Source of the DNA: UBA7985 sp002690455
GTDB taxonomy: Bacteria; Pseudomonadota; Alphaproteobacteria; UBA7985
Direction of reading: 5' to 3'
Length of the DNA stretch: 64,000 bases
Assembly (NCBI GenBank): GCA_965662775.1
Contig: CBFIIW010000008.1
Coordinates: 1-64,000 of the forward strand
Shown here: piece after piece, positions 35,852 to 45,363 of the stretch
Position numbering within the stretch: position 1 is the stretch's first letter
How the letters are laid out: every line of letters starts with the position of its first letter
Position numbers and translations under genes: made by a program
Notes under the pieces: generated by a model
The model's database searches: none
Told to the model about the DNA's origin: nothing
The model's input: only the letters and a program-made list of their open reading frames with translations

Positions 35852-36598
35852 ATGTGTGCCGATGTCTACGGCCTGAGCGGTGCGAGCGACTATGCCGCCA
35901 CCTTGCGCCGAAGTGGTACGCGATTTTCGATCTGGTCGCTCGCCCTGTTCGACGACGAAATTCTCTTCGCCCCGCTGCCGACTGATTTTGACCCTTCAGC
36001 AGGTGATCTGCTGGTGGTGCCCAGCACGCGGGCCGTAGCTGCGCTGCAGGCACAGGCTTGGTTTGATGGGATGCGCGATCGGCTTCGGGCGCTGGCACCA
36101 GGGCCAGAGACAGCGCGTGCACTAGAAGGGATCGGCGTGCAGGTGATATGGACTGCACCGCGCGGCTTTCGGCAGAGTGCCTGGCCCGAGGCCCTGCGCG
36201 AGGCAGACGCCAGTGCGCGGCGACTGACGATCGCCAATGCATCCCTGCCTGCTTCCGCCCTGAGTCTGCCGCTGCGGGCCGAGGACTGGCATCTACCACT
36301 TTACCAGCGCCGGCCAAGCGGCCGCGCACCCTGGACAGTCGCGCAAGCACGAGGCTTGTGCCAGGCGCCCGGCCTAATCGTGCTGGCGCTGTCCAGCGCG
36401 CAGCGGCAGGTTCTGGAGACCCGGCTGAGCCTGCTTGGCCGTCGCCTGCCTTCCCGGCGACACCTAATCGCGCTATCGCCGTCTGTTGCAGGATGGTCGC
36501 CCGCGGTGCCCCGGCGCAGCTTCTGGGACAGCGTGTCTTTCCCTGTCCTGCCAAACCGTGCTTCAATGTTATCGCATCTGCAGGACATTGCAGGTTGA
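35852..36598 (+). CDS. hemD: Divergent uroporphyrinogen-III synthase (HemD-like)
   Basis: The 248-aa protein weakly matches HemD, which closes hydroxymethylbilane to uroporphyrinogen III. Supporting pieces are LLVVPSTRAVAAL, the GPETARALEGIGVQVI turn and LIALSPSVAG. The usual N-terminal LVTRP start is missing and overall similarity is low. Context supports it: COG4223 mitofilin-like and HemY-like genes follow, as in alphaproteobacterial hem clusters. The expected hemC between tsaD and hemD is absent. The frame is open back to 35636, but that part lies antisense to tsaD. The start is uncertain. Confidence 0.55.
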   Translation: MCADVYGLSGASDYAATLRRSGTRFSIWSLALFDDEILFAPLPTDFDPSAGDLLVVPSTRAVAALQAQAWFDGMRDRLRALAPGPETARALEGIGVQVIWTAPRGFRQSAWPEALREADASARRLTIANASLPASALSLPLRAEDWHLPLYQRRPSGRAPWTVAQARGLCQAPGLIVLALSSAQRQVLETRLSLLGRRLPSRRHLIALSPSVAGWSPAVPRRSFWDSVSFPVLPNRASMLSHLQDIAG

Positions 36599-36705
36599 CC
36601 GCCGCGGTACCAAACCCCTCGGAGCGCGAGTGAACCAACCGAACGCGATAGTGCGTCCTTGCGACGACGCCCAAGCGACACAGCCTGAGCCAGAGGACCA
36701 TTGCC

Positions 36706-38274
36706 ATGGCCAAACCCACGAAAAAGGCCACGATCATCGACGCGGAACCCGTCGAAGCGCCCGAGCCCAAGCGCGGGGTAAAGCATAAATCGAGCAGCGG
36801 CAGCGGAGAGCGCGCAGCCAGTAGCAACCAGACCGGCGCGCCGACTGCGGCGGCCGACAACCGTCCGCAGACCAGTGGTGGTCGCCTCGCCTTGATCCTG
36901 AGTGCCACGGCCCTGCTGATTAGCCTGATTGCGCTCGGGCTGGGCCTGTTCCCCCGGCCTGGAACGCCTGCGCCTGATACGGCGCCCGCTTTGAATCCTG
37001 GCGTCGACGTCGCAGCTGTCGCAGCGCTGGATGCACGGCTTGCGGCGCTCGAAGCTTCAACCCCTGATAGCGCAGACCCACCGGTCATCGGCGCCATTAA
37101 CGCCCGGCTGGCCGGGCTTGAATCAGAAACTGGCGCTGCACTGAGCCGACTAGACACGGCCCTTAATGCGCTGGATCAAGACATACAGGCGACGGCATTG
37201 GCGCTCGCAACGCTGCAGGCAACAACCTTAGCACTGTCTGCGCCCGCAGCTACCTCACCCCTAAGTGCGGCTGATTCAGGCGCAGTGGACATTGAAACCC
37301 TGACCTTGATCCGGGGTCAGCTTGCGGGCCTGTCTTTGTCAGTTGAAGGCAGCCTGACCCGTATTGGCGGGCTGTATGATGACCTGGCCGATCAGGGTGT
37401 GGAGATTGCCGCAACGCAGGCTCGCCTGCAATCTGTAGAGAGCTTGGGCGCGGACCTGCCGGCCCGGTTAGAGGCCGACCAGCAGGCGCTGGAAGCTGCA
37501 CGCGGCGCTCTTTTGGCACAGCTCGAAGCACTGTCTGGCGCGTTGGATGAGGCCACAACTGCCAGAGAAGTCGAAGCTTTGGCAATACGTGCCGACCTGG
37601 GCAGCGCCATCGAGCAACTACGTTCCAGCGTTGAAGCGCGCTTGGCGGCGTTGGAAGCAGATGCCACGCAGCTGATGGATGATTTCCGCGCCGCGCAACA
37701 AGTTTCAGTGCAGGCCTCAACGCAGATCCTCGCAGCCTCACAGCTGCGCGATGCGCTGGCACAGGCCGCACCGATTCGACTGCATCTGCAGGCCTTGGTC
37801 GCCCTGCAGCCAACCGACCCTGCGCTACAGGCCGTGATCTCCGCGCTCAACGGTCCAGCCGCCGACCAACGGGTAGCCACCGCAGACAATCTGGCTTCAC
37901 GACTTATGGCGCTGAGCCCCGTTCTGGTGAATGAAACTCGCGTGAACGCTGCCGAGGGCCGGACGGGCAAACTACTCGCCCGGATTGCAGCATTGGTTAG
38001 TCTGGAACGTATCGGCGAAGCGGATGATCTGCCGGGAGTGGAGGGTGCACTAACGCGGGCACTTGTGCGCATCGAGGAAGGCGACTTCCACGATGCCTTG
38101 GCTGAGATTGAGGCTGTGCAAAGTGAGCTGCAGTTAGATGATGGAACCAGACAGCGGCTCACGCAGTTGCTGGAGGACCTGCGCCATCGCGCCGCCTATG
38201 GCGACCAGAATGCGGCCTTGCGCGGCTGGATCAGCGCGGCACTTGCTGCCGCTAGGGCGGGAGACCAGTCCTGA
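36706..38274 (+). CDS. COG4223 mitofilin-like membrane protein
   Basis: The 522-aa protein has a low-complexity charged N-terminus and one transmembrane helix (about residues 62-86, LALILSATALLISLIALGLG). A long Ala/Leu/Glu coiled-coil region follows, then a C-terminal helical domain. It matches the alphaproteobacterial relatives of mitochondrial mitofilin (Mic60), which in that lineage sit beside hem genes and are thought to shape membranes. AGAGG lies 9 bases before the ATG. It is followed 49 bp later by the HemY-like gene. Confidence 0.8.
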   Translation: MAKPTKKATIIDAEPVEAPEPKRGVKHKSSSGSGERAASSNQTGAPTAAADNRPQTSGGRLALILSATALLISLIALGLGLFPRPGTPAPDTAPALNPGVDVAAVAALDARLAALEASTPDSADPPVIGAINARLAGLESETGAALSRLDTALNALDQDIQATALALATLQATTLALSAPAATSPLSAADSGAVDIETLTLIRGQLAGLSLSVEGSLTRIGGLYDDLADQGVEIAATQARLQSVESLGADLPARLEADQQALEAARGALLAQLEALSGALDEATTAREVEALAIRADLGSAIEQLRSSVEARLAALEADATQLMDDFRAAQQVSVQASTQILAASQLRDALAQAAPIRLHLQALVALQPTDPALQAVISALNGPAADQRVATADNLASRLMALSPVLVNETRVNAAEGRTGKLLARIAALVSLERIGEADDLPGVEGALTRALVRIEEGDFHDALAEIEAVQSELQLDDGTRQRLTQLLEDLRHRAAYGDQNAALRGWISAALAAARAGDQS

Positions 38275-38323
38275 ACATGGCGAATTTACTCAGACATCGC
38301 CCGTATAACAGGGACGTGCGATC

Positions 38324-39643
38324 ATGATCCGCTTTCTGTTGTTTGCCGTGGTCGCCGTCGCGCTGGTGGCGCTGGCGCTTATGTTCAGCCAGAATCCGGA
38401 CTGGACGGCGCAATTTAAGGCTTTTGGGTATCAGATGACTCTGCCCTTCGGCCTGATGGTATTCCTCGGGCTGCTAGTGCTCTGGGCCTTTGGCTGGATC
38501 TATTTCCTGTTCCGGCGCGCGCTGGCGATGCCGGCCGAAGTCGCCCGCAATGCACGGATTTCGCGCCAGAATCGCGGATATAAGGCGCTGACACAAGGGT
38601 TGGTCGCGCTCTCAGCCGGTGATCCGGACGAAGCCGAAAAGCAGGCTCGCCGGGCAACGAAATTGCTTGATGAAACCCCGGCGACCCTTCTGCTGGTTGC
38701 CCAGTCCGCCCAGCTCAATGGCGACGAGGATGCAGCGGCTCGTTACTTCGAGACCATGACTGAGCAACCAGAGACTGCCTTCCTCGGTTTGCGCGGATTG
38801 GTGATGCAAGCCGTTGCTCGCGGCGATCGCAAGGCAGTGGATGCGTTGCTGGACCGCGCCCGGAAGATCCGCCCCAACGCCCCCTGGATCCTCGAACTTG
38901 ACTATGACCTTAGCCTGCAGAACGGTCGGATCGACAATGCCCACAGGGCTGTAAAGCGCCTGAGCAACCGGCACTTGCTCCCGGCTGCCGAAGCCGCAAA
39001 GCGGCTAGCGCTCGCCGAAACCGATATGGCCTTTCGGGCCGCCACTGACGATAACTGGCGCAAGGCGGTCGATCACTGCCGCCGCGCGCTGTCTGAGGAG
39101 GCTGACTTCCTACCTGCCCTTGGCCTAGCAGCACGTGCGTATCTGGAGCTTGGCCATCACCGCAAGGCACGGGAATTGGCAGGACAGGCTTGGGCCCAGC
39201 GTCCGACATCACGGGTTGCGACGACTTTTTTGCAGGCTGCTACACCGGAAAATGCAACCGCTAAGCGTGCGGCCATTACCGACCTTACGGCACACAACGA
39301 GACAGCCTTGTTTAGCCTGTATCTGCTTGCAGAAGCCGCGATCGAGGCAGGGGATCGAGAAGCCGCCGCCGTGGCCATTGACACGCTGTCTCAATCCGGT
39401 GCGCCCGTCGGTTTCAGTGCGCTGGCCCTGCGGCTTGACGCCTTGCGGGCGCGAGGTGTCGACCCGACACCCACCCCACTGACCGGGCATAGCCTGCCGG
39501 TTGAACCGCTGGTCTGCCTTAACTGTGGGACCGAGCACGATCACTGGCGCGCAGTCTGCCAGCACTGTAGCGCTAGCGGGATGATTGCTCTGCCGACCCG
39601 GCCACCGGAAAGCCCGCCGAAGATGCTGCCGCCGGCGCTCTAG
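38324..39643 (+). CDS. HemY-like TPR membrane protein
   Basis: The 439-aa protein has two N-terminal transmembrane helices (residues about 1-22 and 40-66) with the HemY_N pattern, ending PAEVARNARISRQNRGYKALTQGL. A TPR array follows (about 85-370). The C-terminus carries a small zinc-ribbon-like CLNCG...CQHCSASG. Despite the name, this family is not protoporphyrinogen oxidase; its biochemical role is unsettled. Position after hemD and the mitofilin-like gene is the usual one. Confidence 0.85.
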   Translation: MIRFLLFAVVAVALVALALMFSQNPDWTAQFKAFGYQMTLPFGLMVFLGLLVLWAFGWIYFLFRRALAMPAEVARNARISRQNRGYKALTQGLVALSAGDPDEAEKQARRATKLLDETPATLLLVAQSAQLNGDEDAAARYFETMTEQPETAFLGLRGLVMQAVARGDRKAVDALLDRARKIRPNAPWILELDYDLSLQNGRIDNAHRAVKRLSNRHLLPAAEAAKRLALAETDMAFRAATDDNWRKAVDHCRRALSEEADFLPALGLAARAYLELGHHRKARELAGQAWAQRPTSRVATTFLQAATPENATAKRAAITDLTAHNETALFSLYLLAEAAIEAGDREAAAVAIDTLSQSGAPVGFSALALRLDALRARGVDPTPTPLTGHSLPVEPLVCLNCGTEHDHWRAVCQHCSASGMIALPTRPPESPPKMLPPAL

Positions 39644-39676
39644 TCTAAACGAAGCATAAAGGTTTGCCGCCTTAAC

Positions 39677-40144
39677 CTATCCAGCGGCCATCAAGGGTGC
39701 GCTCAGACACTTCAGGGAGAAGGCTCCGGCGGTCTCACCCCATAGCCGCGGGCGCAGATCGGCACCAGCGCCAGCCGCACCACCGTTATCAGTGGCAAGC
39801 TTTTCAAGTGCGCGGAGTACAGCCCGTCGCATCATGGGTGAGGTCAAATCCCGCCGTGCCGTTACTGTCATGGAGAGATAACATTTTTGGCGCACCGCCT
39901 GCCGTTCGTCACACAGGCTGAAAAACCAGGGACCGGCGGCATTGAAAGGCGGGAGAGCCGAGACATCGCAGATCGACTGCTCAGACACGGGCGCGCCATC
40001 TGAGGAGGTAAAGGCTGCATCTCGGAACTGAGCGCGGGACTGCCCCGCAAAGACCCCCATCAGAAAGCACAGAAGCAGGCACTGCGCCGCAAGGGTCGCC
40101 GAGGAACTGGTAATTTTCCTGATCGATGTCATTCGAATTGTCAT
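39677..40144 (-). CDS. Hypothetical secreted protein
   Basis: I do not recognise this protein. Its roughly 155 residues begin with a signal-peptide-like segment (AAQCLLLCFLMGVFAGQSRA). The predicted mature part has four cysteines (SICD, SLCD, QKCY, LKCL) that could form disulfides in the periplasm. ATG 40144 is used; a TTG at 40156 is also in frame, and neither has a clear ribosome-binding site. It is convergent with the HemY-like gene. Confidence 0.55.
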   Translation of the reverse strand: MTIRMTSIRKITSSSATLAAQCLLLCFLMGVFAGQSRAQFRDAAFTSSDGAPVSEQSICDVSALPPFNAAGPWFFSLCDERQAVRQKCYLSMTVTARRDLTSPMMRRAVLRALEKLATDNGGAAGAGADLRPRLWGETAGAFSLKCLSAPLMAAG

Positions 40145-40282
40145 GCCGGTCAGCAAGCGGGAGAAATAATTTTAATGCACGAAAACGATAATTTATGCGC
40201 AATAAACCTATTTCAACGCGCATAAAATCTCTTTTTAAGAGAATTAGAGCTTTAAATGACTATATAAAGAAGAATCGACTGC

Positions 40283-40879
40283 TTATAGCGAAGCGAGGAG
40301 ACGTAGCTTGTCGAGTGCAATTTGATGGTTTTCGCGATAAGCGATAGTTCCACGAAACTGGCCATGGCGATCAACCAGGAACACGGATGCCGTATGATCG
40401 ACTGTATAGTCGCCATCGTCTATCGGCACCTTTTTGATGTACACGCCCCACGATTGCGCGAGGGTCTCGATGGCCGAGAGCGGCCCAGTGATGCCACGAA
40501 TATTCTCGCCAAAAGGAGCGATGTACTCACCCATCACAGCTGGACTGTCGCGCTCTGGATCGACGCTGATGAAAAACGCCTGCAGATCGCGTTTTTCCGG
40601 CCCCAGTTCATCCATAAGAGTTGAGATTTCAAACAGCGAAACTGGGCAGATTTCCGGACACTGCGTAAAACCGAAGAACAGCACTGTAGGACGACCGAAA
40701 AAGGCGGCTTCAGTGATGGCTGCACCGTCAGAGTCAATCAGGCTGAAGGCAGAGCCTAGAACCGGCGCTGTCGAAGCCTGTTGCTGATTGCTGCGGTTCA
40801 CCACATAGCCCGCAATCGCAACCGCCATAACGGCGGCGAGAATACCGAGCCAGAGGACGCGTCGCCAATTCCCCATCAT
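40283..40879 (-). CDS. SCO/SenC family copper chaperone
   Basis: The 198-aa protein has an N-terminal membrane anchor and a periplasmic thioredoxin-like domain. The copper-binding CxxxC is in FGFTQCPEICPVSLFE, and the conserved His is in YTVDHTASVFLVD. SCO proteins deliver copper to the CuA site of cytochrome c oxidase. The start overlaps the PCuAC stop by 4 bp (ATGA), so the two act in one pathway. Downstream bases 40157-40282 are strongly A+T-rich, with a TCTCTT-ttt-AAGAGA hairpin. Confidence 0.92.
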   Translation of the reverse strand: MMGNWRRVLWLGILAAVMAVAIAGYVVNRSNQQQASTAPVLGSAFSLIDSDGAAITEAAFFGRPTVLFFGFTQCPEICPVSLFEISTLMDELGPEKRDLQAFFISVDPERDSPAVMGEYIAPFGENIRGITGPLSAIETLAQSWGVYIKKVPIDDGDYTVDHTASVFLVDRHGQFRGTIAYRENHQIALDKLRLLASL

Positions 40880-41457
40880 TTGTGACTGTGGCTTTCGTCG
40901 TTGTGATCGTCGTTCGCACCACCATTTTTGTCGTGGCTTGCCTGATCACCATGACCCATGTGGTCGCCGCTGTTCCTCATCCGATCCATGCTGTCTCGCA
41001 TGGACAGAACCTCCAGCGTTGCATCAAGTTCGCCGGCGCGCTCAAACACCAAGACGATATCCAGCATCTCGCCCGCGACGTGTTGCTGGTTCAGCTGCAT
41101 AAACATCAAATGAAGGCCACCGGGTCGAAGCTCCAAAATCGCACCCGGCTCAATCAACAGTGGCTCCTCGACCGGGCGCATGACCATAACGTCGTCTTGC
41201 ATCGCCATCGTGTGAACCTCAGACATGCCGGCGTGTTCTGCTCGGACGGCAAGCAGACGGTCGGGGACCTGCCCATGATTCATGACGGTCAAGTAGCCGC
41301 CTCCGACCCGCGCTCCAGCGGTCGTTTCACGGCTCCACCCGTCCTTGATCCTTAAGCCGTTCATGCCATCGGCAAGAGCGCTGATGAAAAGTCCCAGAAA
41401 GACAGCAAAGACCAGCCCGCAAAGAGGCGCTATCATGTGCGAGGAAAGTTGCTTCAT
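40876..41457 (-). CDS. PCuA(C) periplasmic copper chaperone
   Basis: The protein has about 193 aa with an N-terminal hydrophobic signal (MIAPLCGLVFAVFLGLFISALADG). The PCuAC copper motif is visible: MNHG, then AEHAGMSEVHTM, and HLMFM with M and H ligands at family spacing. The tail is rich in His, Asp and Met (HMGHGDQ and HNDESHSHK) and probably binds extra metal. It hands copper to SCO or directly to cytochrome oxidase. ATG 41457 is chosen; a TTG at 41493 is in frame. Confidence 0.9.
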   Translation of the reverse strand: MKQLSSHMIAPLCGLVFAVFLGLFISALADGMNGLRIKDGWSRETTAGARVGGGYLTVMNHGQVPDRLLAVRAEHAGMSEVHTMAMQDDVMVMRPVEEPLLIEPGAILELRPGGLHLMFMQLNQQHVAGEMLDIVLVFERAGELDATLEVLSMRDSMDRMRNSGDHMGHGDQASHDKNGGANDDHNDESHSHK

Positions 41458-41841
41458 GCTGCGCAAACAACCTTGTGTCAGCTTCAGGGTCAAGCCTCAG
41501 TCCTACGAATCTTTGGCGGATTTAAAGATCGCAGCGATTGCCAATCCACGAGCTGGGAATGACACCGGACTTCTTCAGCGCACACCCTAAGTCAAATGTC
41601 TCTAAATTAGACAGAAAGCCCGAATTTTCGCGATGGATATGAATTTTAGGATGTTTGAGGTTAAAAATTATTCCGAAACGCGTAATGTTGCGCTAAGGCG
41701 CAGGGGCTAAGGAGGTTTCGGGATAGCAATCCTTAACAGGGGAAGCGGTGCGCTGGTCGACGCCAGCCGTCCGAGCCCTGTTGGACGTGTGCCGGGACTC
41801 CACAAAGCAAACCCATAAATTCCACCTGGAGCCCAAGTCCC
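41458..41841. other. Divergent intergenic region, no gene seen
   Basis: These 384 bases separate the minus-strand PCuAC gene from the plus-strand membrane gene. The 41600-41690 part is A+T-rich and could hold promoters for both. I see no RNA gene or repeat with confidence. Confidence 0.4.
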
Positions 41842-42276
41842 ATGGAAGAACTACAGATTTTCAATGCTCAGACCCAAGGCTACGTCGCCAACGGCCTGTT
41901 CCAGATCGCCGTCATCATCGGTGTCTTCATCGCGTTCCGTGCGGCGCGCTTTGCCCGCCAGAACAACATCATAGCAAAAGGGCTGGTGTCGCTGTTTAGC
42001 ATTATCATTGGTTTCTTCAGCCTGAGCGTCGGTTCTCTGCGTCCTCAGTTGGAGCAACTTACGGCCATCCGTCTGGCAGATGCACAAGCGGCGGGGGCAA
42101 CACTCTCTGCTAACGCACAGGCTTTCATCTCTAACCTAGGCGCTTCAGCCGGTGATGTGCTGCCTGCGCAGCAGAACCTGTTCGGTGACATCGGTACAGT
42201 GGCTTTCACCGTGATCTTCCTGCTCATCGCACTGGGCACGATCTGGCTGCCGAATACCGATTTCTCTGAGAAGTAG
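41842..42276 (+). CDS. Hypothetical membrane protein
   Basis: The protein has 144 aa with three clear hydrophobic segments (about residues 16-34, 46-66 and 117-137). I do not recognise the family. It is a single gene followed by a strong hairpin terminator. No neighbour suggests its job. Confidence 0.65.
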   Translation: MEELQIFNAQTQGYVANGLFQIAVIIGVFIAFRAARFARQNNIIAKGLVSLFSIIIGFFSLSVGSLRPQLEQLTAIRLADAQAAGATLSANAQAFISNLGASAGDVLPAQQNLFGDIGTVAFTVIFLLIALGTIWLPNTDFSEK

Positions 42277-42313
42277 GTAAGCCATTCTTCTTGCCCGATC
42301 TTTGCGGGCCTGA

Positions 42314-42358
42314 CGGGCGGGTGAGACTGATAGCGGTCTCCCCGCCCGATTCATTTTA
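42314..42358 (+). terminator. Hairpin terminator after the membrane protein gene
   Basis: CGGGCGGG and GAGAC (single T bulge between) pair with GTCTC and CCCGCCCG. This gives 13 pairs around an 8-base loop. A T-rich but interrupted tract (ATTCATTTTAT) follows. Confidence 0.65.
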
Positions 42359-42552
42359 TCCCTTTGATTGACTGCGATGACCAAGGGGCGCTTTGGTGCC
42401 TTGTTCATCGGTATCCAAGGCTAGGCACCAGCAATCGCAGTCTGTACTCTGATACTCCCTGCGCAGGGCCTCAGACGGCGGTCGTCGACCCCATCCGCCG
42501 CGATCTTCCGCTGTAGCCGCTGCGCGAACGAACGACTGATGGACCGCGATTC

Positions 42553-43998
42553 ATGTATCTTGGATTAGACCTTGGCACGTCAGGGCTGAAGGCGCTGCTG
42601 CTGGACGAGGGCCACAGCGTAGTAGCTGTTGCCACAGCACCACTGGAGACCGCACGCCCTGCGCCAGGATGGTCCGAGCAGGATCCAGCTGACTGGATTG
42701 CCGCGTGTAACCAAGTATTGAAAGAGCTGAGCGCGCATCTTGGTGCGGTCAGGGCCATTGGTATCGCCGGACACATGCACGGGGTGGTCCTGCTCGATGC
42801 CGCCGGGGACGTGGTGCGTCCCTGCCTGCTCTGGAACGACACCCGGGCCGGCCTGCAGACCGCTGCCTTGGACGCCAACCCGCAGTTTCGCAGCATTTCC
42901 GGCACCATCGTTTTCCCTGGCTTTTCAGCGCCTAAGATGGCCTGGGTCCGGGATCACGAGCCCGACCACTGGGCGCAGACCAAGCACGTGCTGTTTCCAA
43001 AAGATTTCCTCGCCTACTGGCTCACCGGCGCATTGCACGGCGAACCGTCTGATGCCGCCGGATCCGCGCTGTTCGACCCGGCCAAGGGCGACTGGAGCCC
43101 GGCCTTGTGCGCTGCGGCCGGTCTTTCAGCCGAACGCCTGCCCCCGATCATCAACAGCGACAGCGCTCGCGGATCAGTGCGCGAGGAGATTGCTGCGCAG
43201 TTTGGCCTAAACCCGGCCTGCGTGGTTGCAGGCGGCGCCGGTGATAATGCCGCTGCCAGCCTTGGCATTGGCGCTGTCAACGACGGTGAGGGCCAGGTAT
43301 CGCTCGGTACATCTGGCGTGCTGCTTGTCGTCAACGAACGCTGGACCCCCGACCCCGATACAGCCGTTCACAGCTTCAGCCACGCAGCCACCAACCAGTT
43401 CATACAGATGGGCGTCACGCTGACCGCGACCGACAGCCTGAGCTGGCTTGCCGGGCTCTTGGGTGAAGAGGCGGGCGGCTTGTCAGCGCAACTACCAGAG
43501 ACCGCCGATGGACCGGGTTCGGTGCTCTTCCTTCCCTATCTTGCCGGGGAGCGAACCCCCCACAATCTGGACCAACCGGCGGGTGGCTTCTTTGGCCTCA
43601 GCCGAAACGATGGCCCGCTGGAGATGGCGCGTGCGGTGATGGAGGGCGTGGCCTACAGCCTCGCCGACTGCGCCGTAGCCCTGACCGCCGCTGGTGCTCG
43701 GGTCGAGAAACTCACCGCCGTGGGCGGTGGCGCGCGATCCGGTTTCTGGCTGCAGACCCTGGCTGACGTGCTGGAAAGGCCACTGGCGCTGAACCCCAAT
43801 GCTGAGCACGCCGCAGCACTAGGCGGGGCGCGATTGGCCATGGCGGCGGCCCGCGGGCACAGCGTGATCGACGTTGTCGCCGCCGCGCCAACCCCCGGTG
43901 ATCTGGAGACCATCCAGCCCCGGCCCGAAACCTTCACCGCCTACCGCACCGCCGTGCAGCGTTACCGCGATTTGTTCAACGCCTTGAAGGAGGTTTAA
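42553..43998 (+). CDS. xylB: Xylulokinase
   Basis: The 481-aa FGGY-family sugar kinase starts with YLGLDLGTSGLKALLLDE, the ATP-binding phosphate 1 motif. Substrate-site GHMHGVVLLD and CLLWNDTRA are the xylulokinase pattern. The C-terminal adenosine motif is TAVGGGARSGFWLQTLADVL. It phosphorylates D-xylulose to xylulose 5-phosphate. The xylA gene starts 5 bp downstream. The palindrome CCCTGCGCAGGG at 42457-42468 upstream could be an operator, but no regulator gene is nearby. Confidence 0.93.
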   Translation: MYLGLDLGTSGLKALLLDEGHSVVAVATAPLETARPAPGWSEQDPADWIAACNQVLKELSAHLGAVRAIGIAGHMHGVVLLDAAGDVVRPCLLWNDTRAGLQTAALDANPQFRSISGTIVFPGFSAPKMAWVRDHEPDHWAQTKHVLFPKDFLAYWLTGALHGEPSDAAGSALFDPAKGDWSPALCAAAGLSAERLPPIINSDSARGSVREEIAAQFGLNPACVVAGGAGDNAAASLGIGAVNDGEGQVSLGTSGVLLVVNERWTPDPDTAVHSFSHAATNQFIQMGVTLTATDSLSWLAGLLGEEAGGLSAQLPETADGPGSVLFLPYLAGERTPHNLDQPAGGFFGLSRNDGPLEMARAVMEGVAYSLADCAVALTAAGARVEKLTAVGGGARSGFWLQTLADVLERPLALNPNAEHAAALGGARLAMAAARGHSVIDVVAAAPTPGDLETIQPRPETFTAYRTAVQRYRDLFNALKEV

Positions 43999-44003
43999 CA
44001 CCC

Positions 44004-45320
44004 GTGTCGTATTTTGATCTGGACCAACCCATCGACTTTGAGGGCACAGCATCCGGCAACCCCCTCGCGTTTCGCCACTACGATGCGGACGAACGCATCA
44101 TGGGCAAGACCCTCGCTGAGCACCTACGTTTCGCGGTCTGCTATTGGCACAACATGGTGTGGGAAGGCAGCGACGTGTTCGGGGCGAACGCCTTTCCCCG
44201 TGCCTGGAATGCCGCCACACAGGGCAGCCCCATGGACGTGGCCCGCGCCCGTGCCGACGCAGCCTTTGAGATGTTCACCGCTTTGGGCGTGCCCTTCTTC
44301 TGCTTCCACGACGTTGACGCGCGACCAGAGGGCGATAGCTTCGCCGAGAGTGACCGCAACCTGCGTGAGATCGCTGACGTTCTAGCCGGCAAGATGCAAG
44401 ATACTGGCGTCAAGTTGCTGTGGGGGACGGCGAACCTGTTCAGCCACCCGCGGTTTATGGCCGGGGCAGCCACCAATCCTGACCCAGCGGTCTACGCCTA
44501 CGCGGCAGCGACCGTGGCCAGTTGTCTGGACGTGACGCACCAGCTAGGCGGGGAGAACTACGTGCTCTGGGGCGGTCGCGAGGGCTATGAGACGCTGCTC
44601 AACACCGACTTAAGCCGGGAGCTGGACCAGATGGGCCGCTTCCTCAATCAAGTGGTCGAATACAAGCACCGGATCGGCTTCAAGGGTACGATTCTGATCG
44701 AGCCTAAGCCGCAGGAACCAACCAAGCACCAGTACGATTACGACGTTGCTACGGTCTACAGCTTTTTGCGCCGCCACGGTCTGGAGAACGAAGTACGGGT
44801 CAATATCGAGCAGGGACACGCAATCCTCGCCGGGCATACCTTCGAGCACGAAATCGCACTGGCCCAGTCGCTGGGCATCTTCGGTTCGATCGACATGAAC
44901 CGCAACGACTACCAGTCCGGTTGGGACACTGACCAGTTCCCGAACAACGTGCCGGAAGTGGCACTGGCCTACTACGAGATCCTTCGGGGTGGAGGTTTCA
45001 CCAGCGGCGGGACCAATTTCGACGCTAAACTACGCCGACAGAGCATAGATCCGCTGGATCTTCTGATGGCCCACATCGGCGGCATGGACGCCTGCGCTCG
45101 GGGGCTCAAGGCTGCGGCAGCGATGCTCGAAGACGGCGCACTGAGCGATCCGATGGCACAGCGCTATGCCGGTTGGAATGATCCGTTGGGCGCGCAGTGC
45201 TTGTCACCCAGCACGACGCTGGACGGCCTGCGGGACACCGTGACGGGGGACGATCTTCGGCCCCAACCCGTTTCCGGCCGGCAGGAGTTGCTGGAAAACA
45301 TCGTCAACCGATACGTCTGA
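44004..45320 (+). CDS. xylA: Xylose isomerase
   Basis: The 438-aa TIM-barrel metal enzyme converts D-xylose to D-xylulose. Active-site pieces are FFCFHDVD (catalytic His-Asp), VLWGGREGYETLLNTDL, IEPKPQEPTKHQYDYD and the metal-binding SIDMNRNDYQSGWDTDQFP. Length places it in class II. The GTG start is supported by a full AAGGAGG at the end of xylB. No xylose transporter or XylR-type regulator lies in the window. Confidence 0.95.
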   Translation: MSYFDLDQPIDFEGTASGNPLAFRHYDADERIMGKTLAEHLRFAVCYWHNMVWEGSDVFGANAFPRAWNAATQGSPMDVARARADAAFEMFTALGVPFFCFHDVDARPEGDSFAESDRNLREIADVLAGKMQDTGVKLLWGTANLFSHPRFMAGAATNPDPAVYAYAAATVASCLDVTHQLGGENYVLWGGREGYETLLNTDLSRELDQMGRFLNQVVEYKHRIGFKGTILIEPKPQEPTKHQYDYDVATVYSFLRRHGLENEVRVNIEQGHAILAGHTFEHEIALAQSLGIFGSIDMNRNDYQSGWDTDQFPNNVPEVALAYYEILRGGGFTSGGTNFDAKLRRQSIDPLDLLMAHIGGMDACARGLKAAAAMLEDGALSDPMAQRYAGWNDPLGAQCLSPSTTLDGLRDTVTGDDLRPQPVSGRQELLENIVNRYV

Positions 45321-45323
45321 GCA

Positions 45324-45363
45324 AAAAAAACGCGCCAGCGCGGCAATCGGCAGCGCTGGCGCG
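45324..45363 (-). terminator. Rho-independent terminator between convergent genes
   Basis: CGCGCCAGCGC (45331-45341) pairs perfectly with GCGCTGGCGCG (45353-45363). The A-run at 45323-45330 becomes a T-run on the minus strand, so it ends the minus-strand membrane gene. Confidence 0.85.
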
